Positions 47,182 to 61,100 of a stretch of DNA of 64,000 nucleotides are shown here, in pieces; position 1 is the stretch's first letter, and every line of letters starts with the position of its first letter. This stretch comes from Collybiopsis luxurians FD-317 M1. Lineage: Eukaryota; Basidiomycota; Agaricomycetes; Agaricales; Omphalotaceae. A program made the translations under genes and the position numbers. The notes beneath the pieces were generated by a model. That model had not been told where the DNA came from. It saw nothing but the letters and a program-made list of their open reading frames with translations, and did not search any database. The stretch lies in assembly GCA_000827265.1 (NCBI GenBank), contig KN834757.1, positions 1,030,537 through 1,094,536 of the forward strand, in the 5' to 3' direction.

Positions 47182-49792
47182 TCAGTCTTGAGCTTCACCA
47201 CCAACCGCACCGTAAGACTTACCCTTCCACTTGTTCCTCTTCATTGGCAAGATCAGACCGAACGGTACCGCTTGGACTTCGTCCAACTCTCCGGAAGGCG
47301 GGGGTGAAATCTCAAACTTCTCAAGTAGGCCGAACAAGAGGGCTTGAAGTTCCATGATGCTGAAGTCGTGAAAAGATGAGAATCTTACAGTGAGGGAGTT
47401 TGCAAGATGACTTGCGCGAAACGCCATCCAATGCAAGCCCGGATGCCTGCGCCTAGCACAATCAGCATGGTCAGCTAATGAGATTCTCTTTGGCATTCGA
47501 CTGATCCCTCACTAAAAGTCAACCTGTTATGACGGTAAATAACTAGCTTTCAAGGCGAAGGATATTTATTGTATGGCACCCACAAATTGGCATAAACACC
47601 CAAAGTAGTGGTCTTCCTGGATGGTTCGAGGAATCGTTCTGGATTCCAGATTTCCGCATCTTGACCCCAAATCTGAGGGAGTCTAAGGCGCACCAGTCAA
47701 CCTGATGATCTCGCAAACAAAGGAAACCCTCAGGCTCACTTGTTATACATGGCAATGTTAATGGTTATTCTCTGTGCCTTGCTGATGGGGATCTGAGAAA
47801 TCAAGTCTCCCGAAACGCTGGTCACTGGGAACTCAAGGGGAATGACGTCGTCCGACTGGGCTTCGCGAGTGAGATTCGAAACCTATAGCCAGATATAAGC
47901 AGTAGAAGTATACGAGAACATGAAAGAGCTTACAATAGGGTAACATCTCAGGGTTTCCTAAAATTGATGGTCAAAGCCAAGCTTTAGTCGCCACGACTCC
48001 AAAAAGTACCTTGATAACCGCATTGAAAAACGGCATGGAATCCAGATCCTGTGCAGTGGGATCGTTCACTCCAATGCGCTCACGCGTTTCTCGGATTTCC
48101 TGATAAAGGCGGGCTTGACACTTGGGATTCTTGGCAAGCTCGTACAGTATCCATGTCTGGATTTTGCGTCAGTCTGATTTTAAAACTCGTTCGGGAGGTT
48201 TTTACCGTCGTGCTAGCGGTCGTTTCGTGTCCTATAAGCAGCGTTCAAACAATGAGCATTTCTTCAAATTAAAAGAAGCCTGCTCGTTACCTGCGATGAT
48301 GAAAGTGCTGAATCGATAACGTGAGGATCATGGTCATTGATAGACGCTGTATGCTGCTTACGCTATTTGGGAAAGGACTTCATGCTCGCTCATTGCTTTC
48401 TTCTCATCGTCCTCCTGATTAGCGCGGACAAGAATGCTCAGAATATCTTTGTTATCCTCTTCGGCAAGTTTTTCCCTGGTGCCTCTCTCGAGAATAGGCC
48501 TGCCGACTCTCTTCGATGCGTTCAAGAAACCCAAAAATCTTTTCTCCTCTTTCGAAGGAAATTTCAGGAGGAAATTCGCGAGGGGTTCGGGTAGATCGCG
48601 GCGGAAGGCCCGGTATAGCAGTTGCCGTTTCCGAGGGTGAAGACGAGAATCAACACTGGGTTCAAAATAAGATACCCCTACACCATTATCAGGTGGGGGA
48701 CGTACAATAACTTTTCAAAGATCGATCCCAGTTCTGTCTCGTTTCCATCTAGCGCTCCAAACTTGTAACCAAACGCACCTGAAAATGTGCAGATTAAAAT
48801 CCATGAATTAGGGAAGGCAAAATAACCGCAGACTTTCTCCTATGACATCCAAAGTTATTTTTGGAAGCCAGCTCGAGACATTGATAACAGTTTCCCCATT
48901 GGCAGCACCTTCGATCTGCTGCTGCCATATTGCCGCCAGCTGGCCAGCACAGATCTTTAGTTAGTAACAGACGGAGGATTCAGTGAATCAAACTTGCCCT
49001 TGAAGTAGAACGTTGAAACAATTCCAGAAACTGCCTTAGCTGCTTCGCAGAAAATGCTGGATTGAGAGCTTTCCTTTGCCGGTTATGAATTTCGCCTGAG
49101 AAAACAATGAGGAAAGCATATATTTATTTAGAAAGTGATAACATGCCGTCGACGTTCACAATGCCGTGTCCAAGCAGATAGCTGGTGATCTGCTTCATGT
49201 CCTGGGGCTTAGGGAAACGGTACCTTGATAAGGAGACGGATTTCAGATGACCACTGACGTGCGTGAAAAAAGGCCCACCCGCTGGTGTGAAGTATATATT
49301 GTAGAGCTAGAGCTGGACTTTAGACCATACTTCTTTGTCCCTGAACTGATAGTCGAATTACCTCGAGGATCAGATATCATTAGCATATCTTCCTGTTTCG
49401 CTGTTTCATCATTCATAAATTAACTGCAATGTGAATTTCCACTTACGGAAAAATAACTTTTGCATCGGAAAGCAGTTCCGTATTCCTTAAACCACTTGGA
49501 CTCGAGGTGACAAAGCTCCTGTAAGTAAGGTATTAAAAAAGTATAAGATGAAAAAGAAGATTGAATGAACCTCTTGGTAAAGTAGTTCATAATCCGCCCC
49601 TAAAATGCTAATGGTCAGTGATACGATAGACAAGAACGACAAGAATGTACCCAGGAAGATCGACTTTCTCGGGGGACCTCTGAGATACTTCAACGATTTG
49701 CGCAGATGCCGATAGATTAGGCCACAGTAGAAGATATAGGCGGTGGGTATCAAAACAAGTGCAAGGATGGCGCGAGTGGTAAAGGAGAGCAT
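47182..49792 (-). CDS. Cytochrome P450 monooxygenase (second)
   Basis: The start at 49792 gives the membrane anchor (LSFTTRAILALVLIPTAYIF) and a basic hinge before LRGPPRKSIFLG. The I-helix reads IGHETTASTT (near 48230), the K-helix ETLRCYPI (near 47950), and PERF-region residues lie between. The heme loop is GAGIRACIGWRF (near 47420-47455) with the ligand Cys. Directly after it, RFA-IMELQALLFGLLEKFE is restored only if the 56-nt intron 47360-47415 uses a GC donor (GCAAGT) with a normal AG. The protein ends KSYGAVGGEAQD. It resembles Agaricomycete CYP5150/5141-type enzymes in the anchor and heme loop, but no substrate can be assigned. Clearly a different family from the P450 at 4436. Confidence 0.87.
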
Positions 49793-51354
49793 TTTGGGAA
49801 CTACGAACAAAGTGAACTTCCCGAAACATTTAAATATCTCGATGTTGTGGGAAGAGAAGACACTTCCTTGAAGGAAGTACGGGCGCCGAGAAGTAAGCCA
49901 TCCTACGTGAAAATAGGAGAAAAGGCGCGTTACAATGTACAACGCGGGAAAGATTTCCAAGGTGGAGACTCGAATGCATGGCACGACGTGATCTTGACGG
50001 TACCTACTGCCCGGTGATATTTTAAGTGACAAATAGAAAAAGAGTCCAGAACGACTTTAGGATTCCCGATTGACGTCTGAAATTCTGTAAGTAGGCATAG
50101 TAGGAGCAAGCACTTGGTCTATCGGTTCATGCATAGATCTATCCATATGTCTACCCCACAATTTCAAGTCTTTAGTTTTGTCATTTTCTTTGATCCAAGT
50201 TCACTTCGAAGCTGGGGAGGATATTTCAGGAAAGTGGCAGTTTTGAAAATGGATGCAATGATGACCTGGTCATCTCGATTGTGCCATGTCCTTACCGTGT
50301 CCTTACGTTGAGGCGCAGCATCGAGGAATCTTGGGCACTGATGTGCTTGAGCTGTCACTGATAATTTCGAATGTTACGGGAAAAGTGAAGCCGTTACAAT
50401 TGGTAATGAGGTAATCGTTATTTGACAAAAATGAGACGAAATTCAATGGGATAAGATAGGTCGATTCGGAATAGAAGAAATGGATAATCAAAGGATTATG
50501 TTTAATCCTAGTTTCCGAGTGTTTGGCTGAAGCTTGGCTCCGGTCACAGGCGGTTTTCCAATCCTGGAGTGGACGGTTCTGAACCAAACGCTGAGTATAG
50601 GTGTGGGTGGGTCGGAGACGAAAAGTACACAATGTACGCGAGTTGCTCAGCGCGGTGGTGGGAGTTTGTCAAGAGTTTGTGCCTAATTGCAACCTAATTG
50701 GGCGGTACGTTACATACTTCCCACCACCGTATCTTATCTAACATCTTATCCTCTGTCAAGGCTGCTTTGAGGCTGCCTGTCTATACATGAATGGAGAAAG
50801 GCCCGAGCATGTCAGCCATCCGGGCATACACGGCCGCCACGACTGGAATCTGAGCTTTCACAGCTTTTCTTGAGCTAAAATTAAGGGTGCAGAAGGTGCA
50901 TGATAAAAATCATCCTCCCATTCTCTCTCTCTCTTGCCCCTGGCCTCAACTTTATAAAATAGAAATCGCTCGCTCATCCGCAGACATAGATCAAGCCGAG
51001 GTGTGCGGAACGTAACCGACTCGGAGGTGAAGCATACCGTAGCATCATCACTGCTTTCGGGCGATGTATGAAGTAAAGATTTTGGAGGCCTTTGCTTACT
51101 TCTGTTCCGACAGGTTCGTCGCTTGAGTGACAGTTTACATTCGTACTCACAGGAAATATTAACCGAACAATCAAAATGAACTTTTGGTAATACTTCTTGA
51201 AAAGCATCATCAAAAGCACCAAAAGATCTCCGCAAAGATTACAGCATGTCAAAGCGACCTCTACGATGTCAACTATAGACATTCAGTTACCACAGAGATA
51301 ATATATAGTGACCGCCAATCCAGTAAACATTAACCTACTGCTGACATGGATGGG
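49793..51354. other. Intergenic with one weak small-gene candidate
   Basis: No firm gene. On the minus strand from 51282, an open frame begins MSIVDIVEVALTCCNLCGDL with a hydrophobic first 45 residues. In another frame from about 51150 down to 50858, an open reading runs to LAQEKL. Joining them needs a 29-nt intron, too short to believe. CT-rich and AT-rich tracts fill the rest. Confidence 0.3.
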
Positions 51355-52865
51355 TTAAGAGCTCCCTCTTGTAGCCTTTGCACCGCCAGGCATGACCATG
51401 GTCGGTGGCAAAGTCGTTATCGGGGGCAACAACGCCGCTGCCGTCGTTCTCGCATTCTGAATCAGCAGATGATCCATTACGACCAGTGCAGCCATCGCCT
51501 CGACTATAGGCACTGCGCGGGGAACGACACAGGGATCGTGACGGCCGCGAGCAGCGAGGGATCCCGGAGTACCGTCGTATTGGGCTGTGGCCTGGGCTTG
51601 AGAGATAGTTGCTGGAGATTTGAAGCCGATGCTAGGGAGAGACAGCAGTTGAGAGGGGGGGAAAGGCTTCGACGTGAGCATGTGCAACTGACCGGAAGTA
51701 AATATCCTCCCCGTTGGTGATTCCGCCTTGAACACCTCCGCTCCAATTGGTCTCCGTCCCTAGCCTACCGTTTTCACGAACGACAAATAGATCGTTATGT
51801 CTGCTCCCAGGGACTTGAGTACCGCGGAAGCCTGAACCAATTTCGAAAGCTTTGGTGGCGGGTATGGAGAGCATAGCATGTGCGAGAGTGGCTTCGAATT
51901 TGTCGAAACATGGTTCACCGAGACCTGATGGGACATTGCGGATGACACATGTGACGATGCCGCCAATGGAATCTGAGGCTTCTTTGGCTCGAATAATTCG
52001 CTGGAATTGAATGTGAGAATGTACTAGACAAACAAGAGGATGAACATACTTGAGTCATTCGCTGAGCAGTCTCTGGATGTGGACATCGAATAGAGTCCTT
52101 GTCCACCTGCTCCCTAGTAACAGTGGACAAGAGTTTTCGGAATTCCTCGCTTAGTGCATCCTCGACTTGGTCATCATCATCGTTTGCAGATGATGGTGTA
52201 TGGACATCAGTCGAAGGAATACTGATTTTGCCTACGGATGATACGAAAGCGACGATCTCTATTCCATAGGCTGTTTTTAGGTATTTTTCAGCTATGGCTC
52301 CGGCAGCGACTCGACCTAGATCGAAGTTGGTCAGAGGTAGGGATACCCGGGGTTAGGGAGTGAGTATACCGATTGTTTCTCTGGCACTACTTCTCCCTCC
52401 GCCGCTGCTGGCTTTGATACCGTATTTTTCGAGATAGGTGTAATCCGCATGACTCGGCCGCGGGTACAAGTCCGTTTCAGAATAATCGTGGGGACGTTGG
52501 TCTTCGTTCTTGACCATGAGAGCTATGGGGGTTCCAAGAGTAACATCTTGCTCTAAACCACTCTGGAGAAGGACGCGATCTTTCTCGTTCCTCTGAAAGT
52601 ATTATCAAGAAGCGATCGAGTTGGATGGCGGGAATGGATACGAACGGGAGTTGTAAGATTGCTCTGCCCTGGTCTTCTTCTATTGAGTTGGATTTGGATG
52701 TCTTCTGCGGTCAGTGTCAAGCCCTGAGATGTGTATGAGTCGATGATAGAACGATACTAGATTCGAAATACTTGCTGGAGGACAACCATCTATGATAGCG
52801 CCCACTGAAGCGCAGTGACTTTCGCCAAAGGTTGTAACGCGGAAAAGGTGGCCAAAGGTGGACAT
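51355..52865 (-). CDS. ARO2: Chorismate synthase
   Basis: Last step of the shikimate pathway: 5-enolpyruvylshikimate-3-phosphate to chorismate, using reduced FMN. The start at 52865 is fixed by [18 protein letters not shown], the family's N-terminal signature. Further signatures are [53 protein letters not shown] and, after the last intron, [17 protein letters not shown]. Four or so short introns are present. The C-terminus ends [11 protein letters not shown]. Length is about 430 residues, as in other fungi, where the enzyme is bifunctional with its own NADPH:flavin reductase activity (family knowledge). It shares a 175-bp divergent promoter with the gene at 53041. Confidence 0.95.
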
Positions 52866-53040
52866 TTGTGAGGGAAAAGTGGGAGCAGAGTTGAGATTTT
52901 ATAGGAGAAAATGGAGCACTGCTATGGGCTGTACGCCCGCGGCCGCGTCTCGAGTGAGTAAAAGTAAAAAATATGTAGAATAGACGCCCACCCTCCCATA
53001 CAGTCGTGGGCGCTTATTATCTCTATACACTGCAACCTCC
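52866..53040. promoter_or_regulatory. Divergent promoter, ARO2 / unknown nuclear protein
   Basis: 175 bp between two start codons. It includes a GC-rich GCCCGCGGCCGCGTCTCGAG block at 52936-52955. Both genes must be initiated from here. Confidence 0.5.
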
Positions 53041-53752
53041 ATGTCCGCCACCGCCCAGCCAACATCTAATCGTTCCAGATATCAGAACAGGAAAAAGGTC
53101 AACGAGGACGCTTCATATGTTGGCCCTGCCAGCTCCAGTTCAGCTGGGGTCAAGAGACAGGCCCAAGACAGACTTGACGACTCTTCCCGAGTCAAGAGGA
53201 AAAAGGTCGAGCCTGTTCCTCTTGTGCAGAACAAAGTCCTTGAGGTTGAGCACAGAATATCTATGGTGTGTCCCTCTTCAAATTCATATTTTTTGTCTAA
53301 TTTGACCCCCGCCACAATCTCAGGTCGATTTCGTCAAAATGCCCTCCCCTTTCATCCACAGATATCTACACACCTTTGACCTTATACCTTCCATTCGCCC
53401 TCTTCCAATCTCTGCAAATGAACCCCAGCCTCCATACTCACTTGGTCCTGGATACCACCAACCGTCTCGCCCGCCTTCCCCTACAGCCGTAACACCCGCC
53501 AATCGACCCCGACGCGACCCAAATGCTAAAGACCCGGCGCGTAGACGGAGCTCAAGGTTGTCTGAAGAGGAAATATTCTATCAACGAACTCCCATACTCG
53601 CCGACGTTCACGATCTTCACATCGTGCTCGCTGGCGTGGCGGAGAAGCATTTCAGGGAAATGGCGCCTATTACGGGCAGAGAGGAGGTCGATACTCTTGC
53701 GGCGTTTATGTGTGCAATAGAAAATAAGAAGGGTGCTAGATGGAGTAGATGA
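53041..53752 (+). CDS. Conserved-looking nuclear-type protein, function unknown
   Basis: Two exons, 53041-53265 and 53324-53752, joined by a 58-nt GTGTGT...TCAG intron (ISM to VDFVKMPS). The protein has 217 residues. The N-terminus is basic and polar with a nuclear-localisation-like VKRKKVEP. A hydrophobic-aromatic motif MPSPFIHRYLHTFDLIPSI looks structured, followed by a Pro-rich spacer and a basic RRDPNAKDPARRRSSR patch. The last 60 residues are helical (DVHDLHIVLAGVAEKHFREM and EEVDTLAAFMCAIENKK). I do not recognise the family. The build suggests a subunit of a chromatin or transcription complex, but that is a guess. Confidence 0.75.
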
Positions 53753-53986
53753 CTATCGGTTCGTCCTTCCTTCCATGACATTCGATGTAGATTGCTCACT
53801 GTCCCGCTGTCATAGCTGTTTGTTTATTCCTACGCGTTATTCCTTTCTGCATCTTGTACAAACTGTAATCATACAAGACATCGCTTCATAATCATACACG
53901 ACAGTTTCTTCAGGATGTCCGTTTGGAAATCGAAGCCGCATGCAAGGCAAGACTTGGTCATCCCTCGCGGCAATAAGGCATTCGAA

Positions 53987-54707
53987 TTACGCCTTCTTTA
54001 CATGCCTTTCAAACTTCTTTATCATCGCTTGTTTCTCTGACTCCTCTACTCCCTCGAACAAATTAACAAGCACCTCCATTGTTAAGAATTTATGGTCTTC
54101 CCAGTGAAATCCGGGAACAACAACCTCAGTTATCAAGCATCCATGGCCTGATTCGAGGTTCTTTGGCAGAAGCTGAGACATTTTCCATACTCCAGTTCCA
54201 ACGAGGAGCAGGCGGGCCTCCCCGGCACTGACATTGGTCCCCATGATGCGCTTTTCGATCTTGGGGGAATGAGTTGGGTGGATAAGGGTGTATTCTGCAC
54301 GACCTTGGTGTAGAACGTGGTATGTCTGGAAAGATTTCCTTGATGCATCTATAGCTTCCAAGGGAACGGACGTACGACTGATTTGTTCATGTGGATGACA
54401 CCGCTGGGGCTGTCTTTTGTGAGGAGATAGTAGATTGAGGTTCCCAACGAGCGAGGCTCGTTGTCTGCAAGTACAGTATGTACAGCTCAAGTACGATAGC
54501 GGCAACTTGCGCAAAGAATGCTCACTGGAAAAGGGCGATGGAACCTGCGCGGTCTGTTGGTCCGTTTCCACAAAGTAACCTGTAGATAGAAAGCACGAGC
54601 GATGAGAGCGGGGTGTACATATCATTCTGCGACGACTAAACACCTCCTTCCGGATGTTCTAGTAGATTTAACTCTTGAATAAGAACGTCCGTTGGCTTCC
54701 AGCTCAT
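53987..54707 (-). CDS. DUF985 cupin-type protein
   Basis: RmlC-like cupin of the DUF985 (Cupin_5) family; biochemical role unknown. The start at 54707 reads MSWKPTDVLIQELNLLEHPEGG, then an intron (about 54593-54650) joins in phase to YFVETDQQTAQVPSPFS. The next exon gives EPRSLGTSIYYLLTKDSPSG with VIHMNKS, followed by TYHVLHQGRAEYTLIHP, RLLLVGTGVWKMSQLLP and GCLITEVVVPGFHWEDHKFL. These are the successive strands of the family (HPEGGYF, TSIYYLL, VPPGVW, GCTVAPGFDFEDFE). The usual conserved His in the HFH/HRV position appears as IHMNKS, so metal binding may be weak. A long minus-strand frame reads straight through the introns here and hides the gene. Confidence 0.85.
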
Positions 54708-55828
54708 GGTGGTGGATTTGAGAAAGATATAATGGGCGATGACACAGTGAATGCAGGGTATTATCACCCGAGATCACTGCAAAGAGTTTTGCTTATCTCC
54801 AACGCAAACCGGTGCCTCATCTCTCACGATTCCCGAGCCACGGTCGAGCCTCGAGTTCCGACTAATCATCGTAGTCGTCCAACGACTCGGACGCGGCTCG
54901 GAAGTCACGGTCATGTGATACTTAGTGCCACCTCGAATTTCTAAATTCTGAGTAGTTACAGATGCTCACGATGCTTATACTCACCCCGTCAAATCTAGCA
55001 TCTAGGAGCTCGATTCGAATTTTTACTGAAGGAACGTCTAGCTTTTTTGTTCCCCATGTGCACTCAGTATTAATGTCGAAGTCGTCTCAGACTCATAGAT
55101 CATAGATGAGAGCGGCCACGGAGCCCGTAGCGACTTCTGCTATGCTTATATTCTGAATTGCATACGATACTGAAGTGGCCCCAACAATCTACTTGAGTAT
55201 CAGTGGCCGTTGGAACAGGCTTACCAAATGTAAGAATTTATACTCATTCATGTTGTTCGCTTCGATGGATGCTACTAGCGAATTGGTATTTTATCTTGAC
55301 TGGTTGTCTCAGGAGTTTATCCTTCTCCTCGACCAACTGTTATCTCAAGATGCTGTGAGTCTACGTGGATATCACACTTATTTCTGCGACTGAACTTGAT
55401 AAATTTCCTTAAATAGTCTGTGCATTAGCCAGTTAGATCTTCTATGGATTAGTTTTAAATACAGAAATAACACATACGGCACATACGGACAACTTACGGA
55501 ATGTCTTTTCGAAGGTAGCCGCCGGTTCCCACGGGCCAAAGCAAGTTATCTCAAGCGTTGAAGCAAGGATTGCCAGCAAGTAGGCTATAGGATTCAGATG
55601 GGTAGATGAGGGGAGTATCTATGTACACAGATGCAGGTATATGTACATGTAGAATTGAAGAAATTCGAGTCAGAGTACCACCATTCTCTCTTACTCAGTT
55701 AAGTATCCAAACACTTAAGCGCCCATGGTCAGGTGGTTCTATACAGCTTATTCTCATGGTCTCGTGACTAACCAAAAGTTAGGCCTGCAACATCGTCCAG
55801 CAACCTGAATTCAACGCCGCCGCAAGTA
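54708..55828. other. Gene-poor spacer before RPL4
   Basis: About 1.1 kb with nothing coding supported. The last 100 bp, including AACTAACCAAAAGTTAGGCC, would be the RPL4 promoter and 5' UTR. Confidence 0.4.
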
Positions 55829-57225
<1,397 letters not shown>

Positions 57226-57405
57226 ATTGCTTGACAGTAGTGTTGTCCTTGGAAGTTGATGGATTGCGGGTTATGTGTACTACGTCCTCATGTTCTTACC
57301 CATGCGATAAAAATTATGGTCAATTACGTCGCATGCTATTTCTCATCATTGCGAGTGAATGTAGTCCCTTAAGTTCCTCTATATTATCGGAACATTACAG
57401 AATCT

Positions 57406-57798
57406 TCATTCAAACTGCTTCTCCAAGTATTCCCGAATCATAGCTTGGAGTTCTCGACGAACCGGCAACGGGAGACCTTGAGAAATACTTGGTCAAACTG
57501 GGCAATACTTCAAAGTATTTACAATTCCGTACATTTGTGACCCTCTCCTGACAAATCTTCGAAAAGATTCTGGAAAGAAAGTTGGTCCATGTCATTTGCG
57601 CGTTCTGCAAATGTTTGTCAGTTCAATACAGCCTCCCCTGTTTGGTTAACGAGACGAACCAATGCCTTTGTCCTTCATATCGTCCATCCAGCCGCTGACA
57701 TTGAGCTTTGGCCCAATCGCGGCTTTCATTCTATCCCATTCTCCACTTTCCACAAGACGAAGCTTGATCTTGCGATAAAAGGACTCAACTTCGGCCAT
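57406..57798 (-). CDS. SUS1: SUS1/ENY2, SAGA deubiquitinase and TREX-2 subunit
   Basis: Small helical protein of about 90 residues, shared by the SAGA histone-deubiquitination module and the TREX-2 mRNA-export complex at the nuclear pore. The start at 57798 reads MAEVESFYRKIKLRLVESGE, then WDRMKAAIGPKLNVSGWMDD. An intron (GTTCGT...TTTGCAG) gives KGIERANDMDQLSFQNLFED. A second intron leads to GLPLPVRRELQAMIREYLEK and the end QFE. This matches the family's LxESGW, LxxK and VPxxVKxEL-IRxFL pattern and length. Three exons, none longer than about 150 nt. The yeast gene is also multi-intronic, a rarity there. Tail-to-tail with RPL4. Confidence 0.87.
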
Positions 57799-58179
57799 GG
57801 TGGTAGATCAAAGGGAGAATGGGCGCTTATGTCAAAGCGGCGTCTAACGCGTGACGCAATTGCAAGAGCTTTTAAAAAGACGCGATGTTGGAACGACTAA
57901 TTAAATATTGTAAAGCTAACTAAAATCACTCCAGAAAGCGACAAAAATAACACTAAAATCCGGTTCCTGAAACCAAATGATGACAACTATTGAGGGTATA
58001 TATTTACAACTAGCGAAGAGGTTGATTCCACAAGATGGTAATGAGAAAGATGGAACCAAGCTGTAGAAGATTAGAGGATAGAAATATGCAAAGATTCACT
58101 AAGGAAAACACATGGGGGATGCATAGCAATGACAGTGTATTGATGTTCAAGCAAGGGGGGAAAGAAAAAGTTCCAGTGT
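57799..58179. other. Spacer between SUS1 and UPA2
   Basis: Contains the SUS1 promoter side, with an ACGCGTGACGC word near 57847, and the 3' UTR of the long gene to the right. No gene. Confidence 0.4.
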
Positions 58180-61100
58180 TTATGACCACCACCCATCCTC
58201 GTCGACAGTAGGCGCCAAGGACACCGTACTGGGCGTCGGGGAAGCCATAGATGATCTAGAGTATGGTATACGGGGTTGGGTTGAGCTGCGACTTAAAGAG
58301 GTTGGGTACCGTCCAGTAGGTGTATGTACAGTGGTGCTCTGATATGGTTTCGACTCATAGCGCCCGTTCTTGCTAGGGGTAGCTTGTGGGGCGTGAATCG
58401 AGTCCCAAACAGATGGGGAATGACTGGGAGGGGTGATGCTTCGAGTGGTCGGCGTTCGGCCGTTAGGCGTCACAGACCGGTCAACGAAGACGGTGCTGGC
58501 GCGAGAGTCTGGGCGAGAGATGGCGGTATACTTCGGCCCATTGGTGATTTTTTGAGAGGGGATGCTTTTGGTAGACATTCTGGCCTTTTCCAGTTCGGAT
58601 TGTAGAAGCCTAGTCTTACTTTCCAACGCGGAAATTTCCTCACGAAGTCTGGTTTCGCGGTCCTGAATAAAGGAGAACTTTTAGTTTCCTACATGACTGA
58701 CCACTCGAGAACACTTTACCTTCGCTAGGCGGTCGTTGGCTTCTCTGTCTTCGAGCTGCATTTTAACGACTAAATAGTCAGCATCGAGCTGCGAGTGGGT
58801 TTGCTCGGCCTGCTCTAATTGAGTTGTTGTTCTCTCCAGCTTGGCTTCGCTTTCCTTGGCCCGCTTCTCCCACTCAGATGCCCGTGCTGTCGCCTGAGCA
58901 AGGCTCTGCTTGATAGAAGCAGTAGCCTTCTCATTGGCCGCTGCGCGATTCTCCTGTTCCTTGAATCGTTTCTGCAAAGCCGTGTGTTCTCCTTCCAGAA
59001 TTTTGCTGTGATCCCGAATGTGACGAAGCTCATTCAACTCTGCATTATCTGTCTGAGCCATGAGGTTCGCCAACTGTTCGACTTGTTCGGCCGTGCGGCG
59101 CAAATCATCCCAGTGCGTCTGTTGAGAAGCGAGTTGATCATATTGAGTTTGGATTGAAGAATATGCTTGCTCGGCATTTTCTTTGTCTCGTACAGCAAAC
59201 GTGGCTTTGAGTTCCAAAGAATCAACCTGGAAAAATTGTCTTTAATAACAGAATAAGCTTATGGCATAAGTACTGGCAAACCTTGATCTTCAAACTCTGT
59301 CTCTCAGCCGCCATCTCCGCATTCGCCTTTTCTAATGCCACAATTCGGTCCATGTTGGCCTGTGTAGCGACGTCGGAGGCCTGTAGCCTGCCGAGCGCTT
59401 TCGCAAGTGCTTCCTCCAGATCGGAATTCTTGCCTTCGACCTGAGCGAGCTCCAGAGTTTTGGACTCAACCGTATTTTGCATCTCTTTCATCTGTGCTCT
59501 GAGTCTTTCCCGATCGGCTTCCAGAATGTTCAACTTCTCATTCAACATGTCTTTCTCAACGCGGATCTGACCATGGGCACCACGAGCTTTGTGAAGTTGG
59601 ACCTGGAGATCGGTATTGGACTTGCGCAGGTCTTCGAGTTCGCGCTTAGTCTGGTCGCGGGTGAGAAGGAAGTCAGAGTGAGAAGTTTGGAGAACCGTAG
59701 CAGCGTTAGTTATAGAGTCGGGTAGAGTGGAAATTCTCGAAAGCAGATCTTTTGACAGCTGTAGCAACTCTGTACTATGACCAGCAAGGCTTTGTTGAAC
59801 AGATGCAATGTCTCCGAGAACATTTTTGACGTCGAGAATATTCTGGTCGGGTACAGCTGGCTTCTCGGCTTCAGCCGCCGGTTTCTGCGCGTCGAGAACG
59901 GCTTGAATTTTGTCCGGAAGACCCATTACAAGGTCCGCTACATGCTGATGAGCATTAGACAGATCGGACTGCTGACCTGCTAGCGACTTCTGTCCTTCCA
60001 AAATATTAGACAGATTAGCTGCCCAGGTATCGAGAGGGCTGAGCAGTTCCGCCACATTTTCCGTGATTTTCCCGGAGACCGTGTCAACGTTGAATGCCTT
60101 GTCCCGAACAGCAAGTCGTGAATTGAGCCTCTCCACAACCAGATCTGCAACTTGCTCTTTGATCTCGAACGCATCAATGGGGGCGATAGCTTTCCGAACC
60201 TCGGTCGTCAGCTGAAGAGCGATAGCACCGGTGTCAATTTGAGGCCCGGAGTATTGCTGAAGAATGGGCAAAAGGACGGGCAATAGACTATCGACTATCA
60301 ACCCAGCCGTTTCTCTTTTATCAGAGGCTAGATCAATGATCTGTGAGATATGCGGCTTTACTGCCTGGCTGAGTTTGTTAGTGAGGAAATCATAGTCGAC
60401 AGATTCTGGATGAATTGCATTGAAAGCTGGATTCAAGGCAGAAACAACAGCATCAACGAGCTGATCATGGTCTCTAGAGGGCGCGCCACGAGTAATAGTC
60501 TCAAGGCGCGTGGACAGTTCCGATACAGCTTCTACCACCGCATTTATTGTACGTCCAGAGTAGTGTTCAAAGGCCTGAGAAAGGTCAGGTTGAGATGCAC
60601 TGTCTGAGCCCGTTGCACCACGCAATTGAGCCTGCGCCTGGAAAGTGTTCAACTCCCTGGTCATCAGGTCCAATATCTTGGCGTGGCCTTGTTCCACTAC
60701 GTCTTTGATCAGTTCAAAGTCCAGTTCTCCGCGGGCGTCGAGATGCGACTCGTCTAATCCTCGAGCGGCACTGTCTGCAAGCTGAGTACGGAACAGGGAG
60801 ACGACGTCGGAGATCATCTCTTCTGCCTTCGGGGTTAGGCCTTGCTGGAAGCTAGAATTGGAAATGGACGTCTTAAGATCGCGAGCCAGGCCGGTCAGTT
60901 TCTGATCAAGCAAGGTCTCAAGTCTATCTTCGTAGCGTCGCATTTCGAGGCGAGCGTTAAGATCTTTGGATACAGGTCCAGCGAGCGGCGAAGTTACCGA
61001 CATAGAATCGAGTGAAGAACCCGGAGATCGTGCTTCATAACGCATGCTCTCGATATTATCTGGTAACGAGGATCTTCTTCTAGCATGTTGACGTATTGAA

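Noticed and set aside
50858..51282. Small membrane protein on the minus strand
   Set aside because: The two halves need a 29-nt intron and neither shows a known family; kept only as a weak note in the intergenic entry.
58324..58605. Plus-strand frame opposite the Upa2-like C-terminus
   Set aside because: Antisense shadow of a Ser/Pro/Thr-rich coding exon; no start context or homology.
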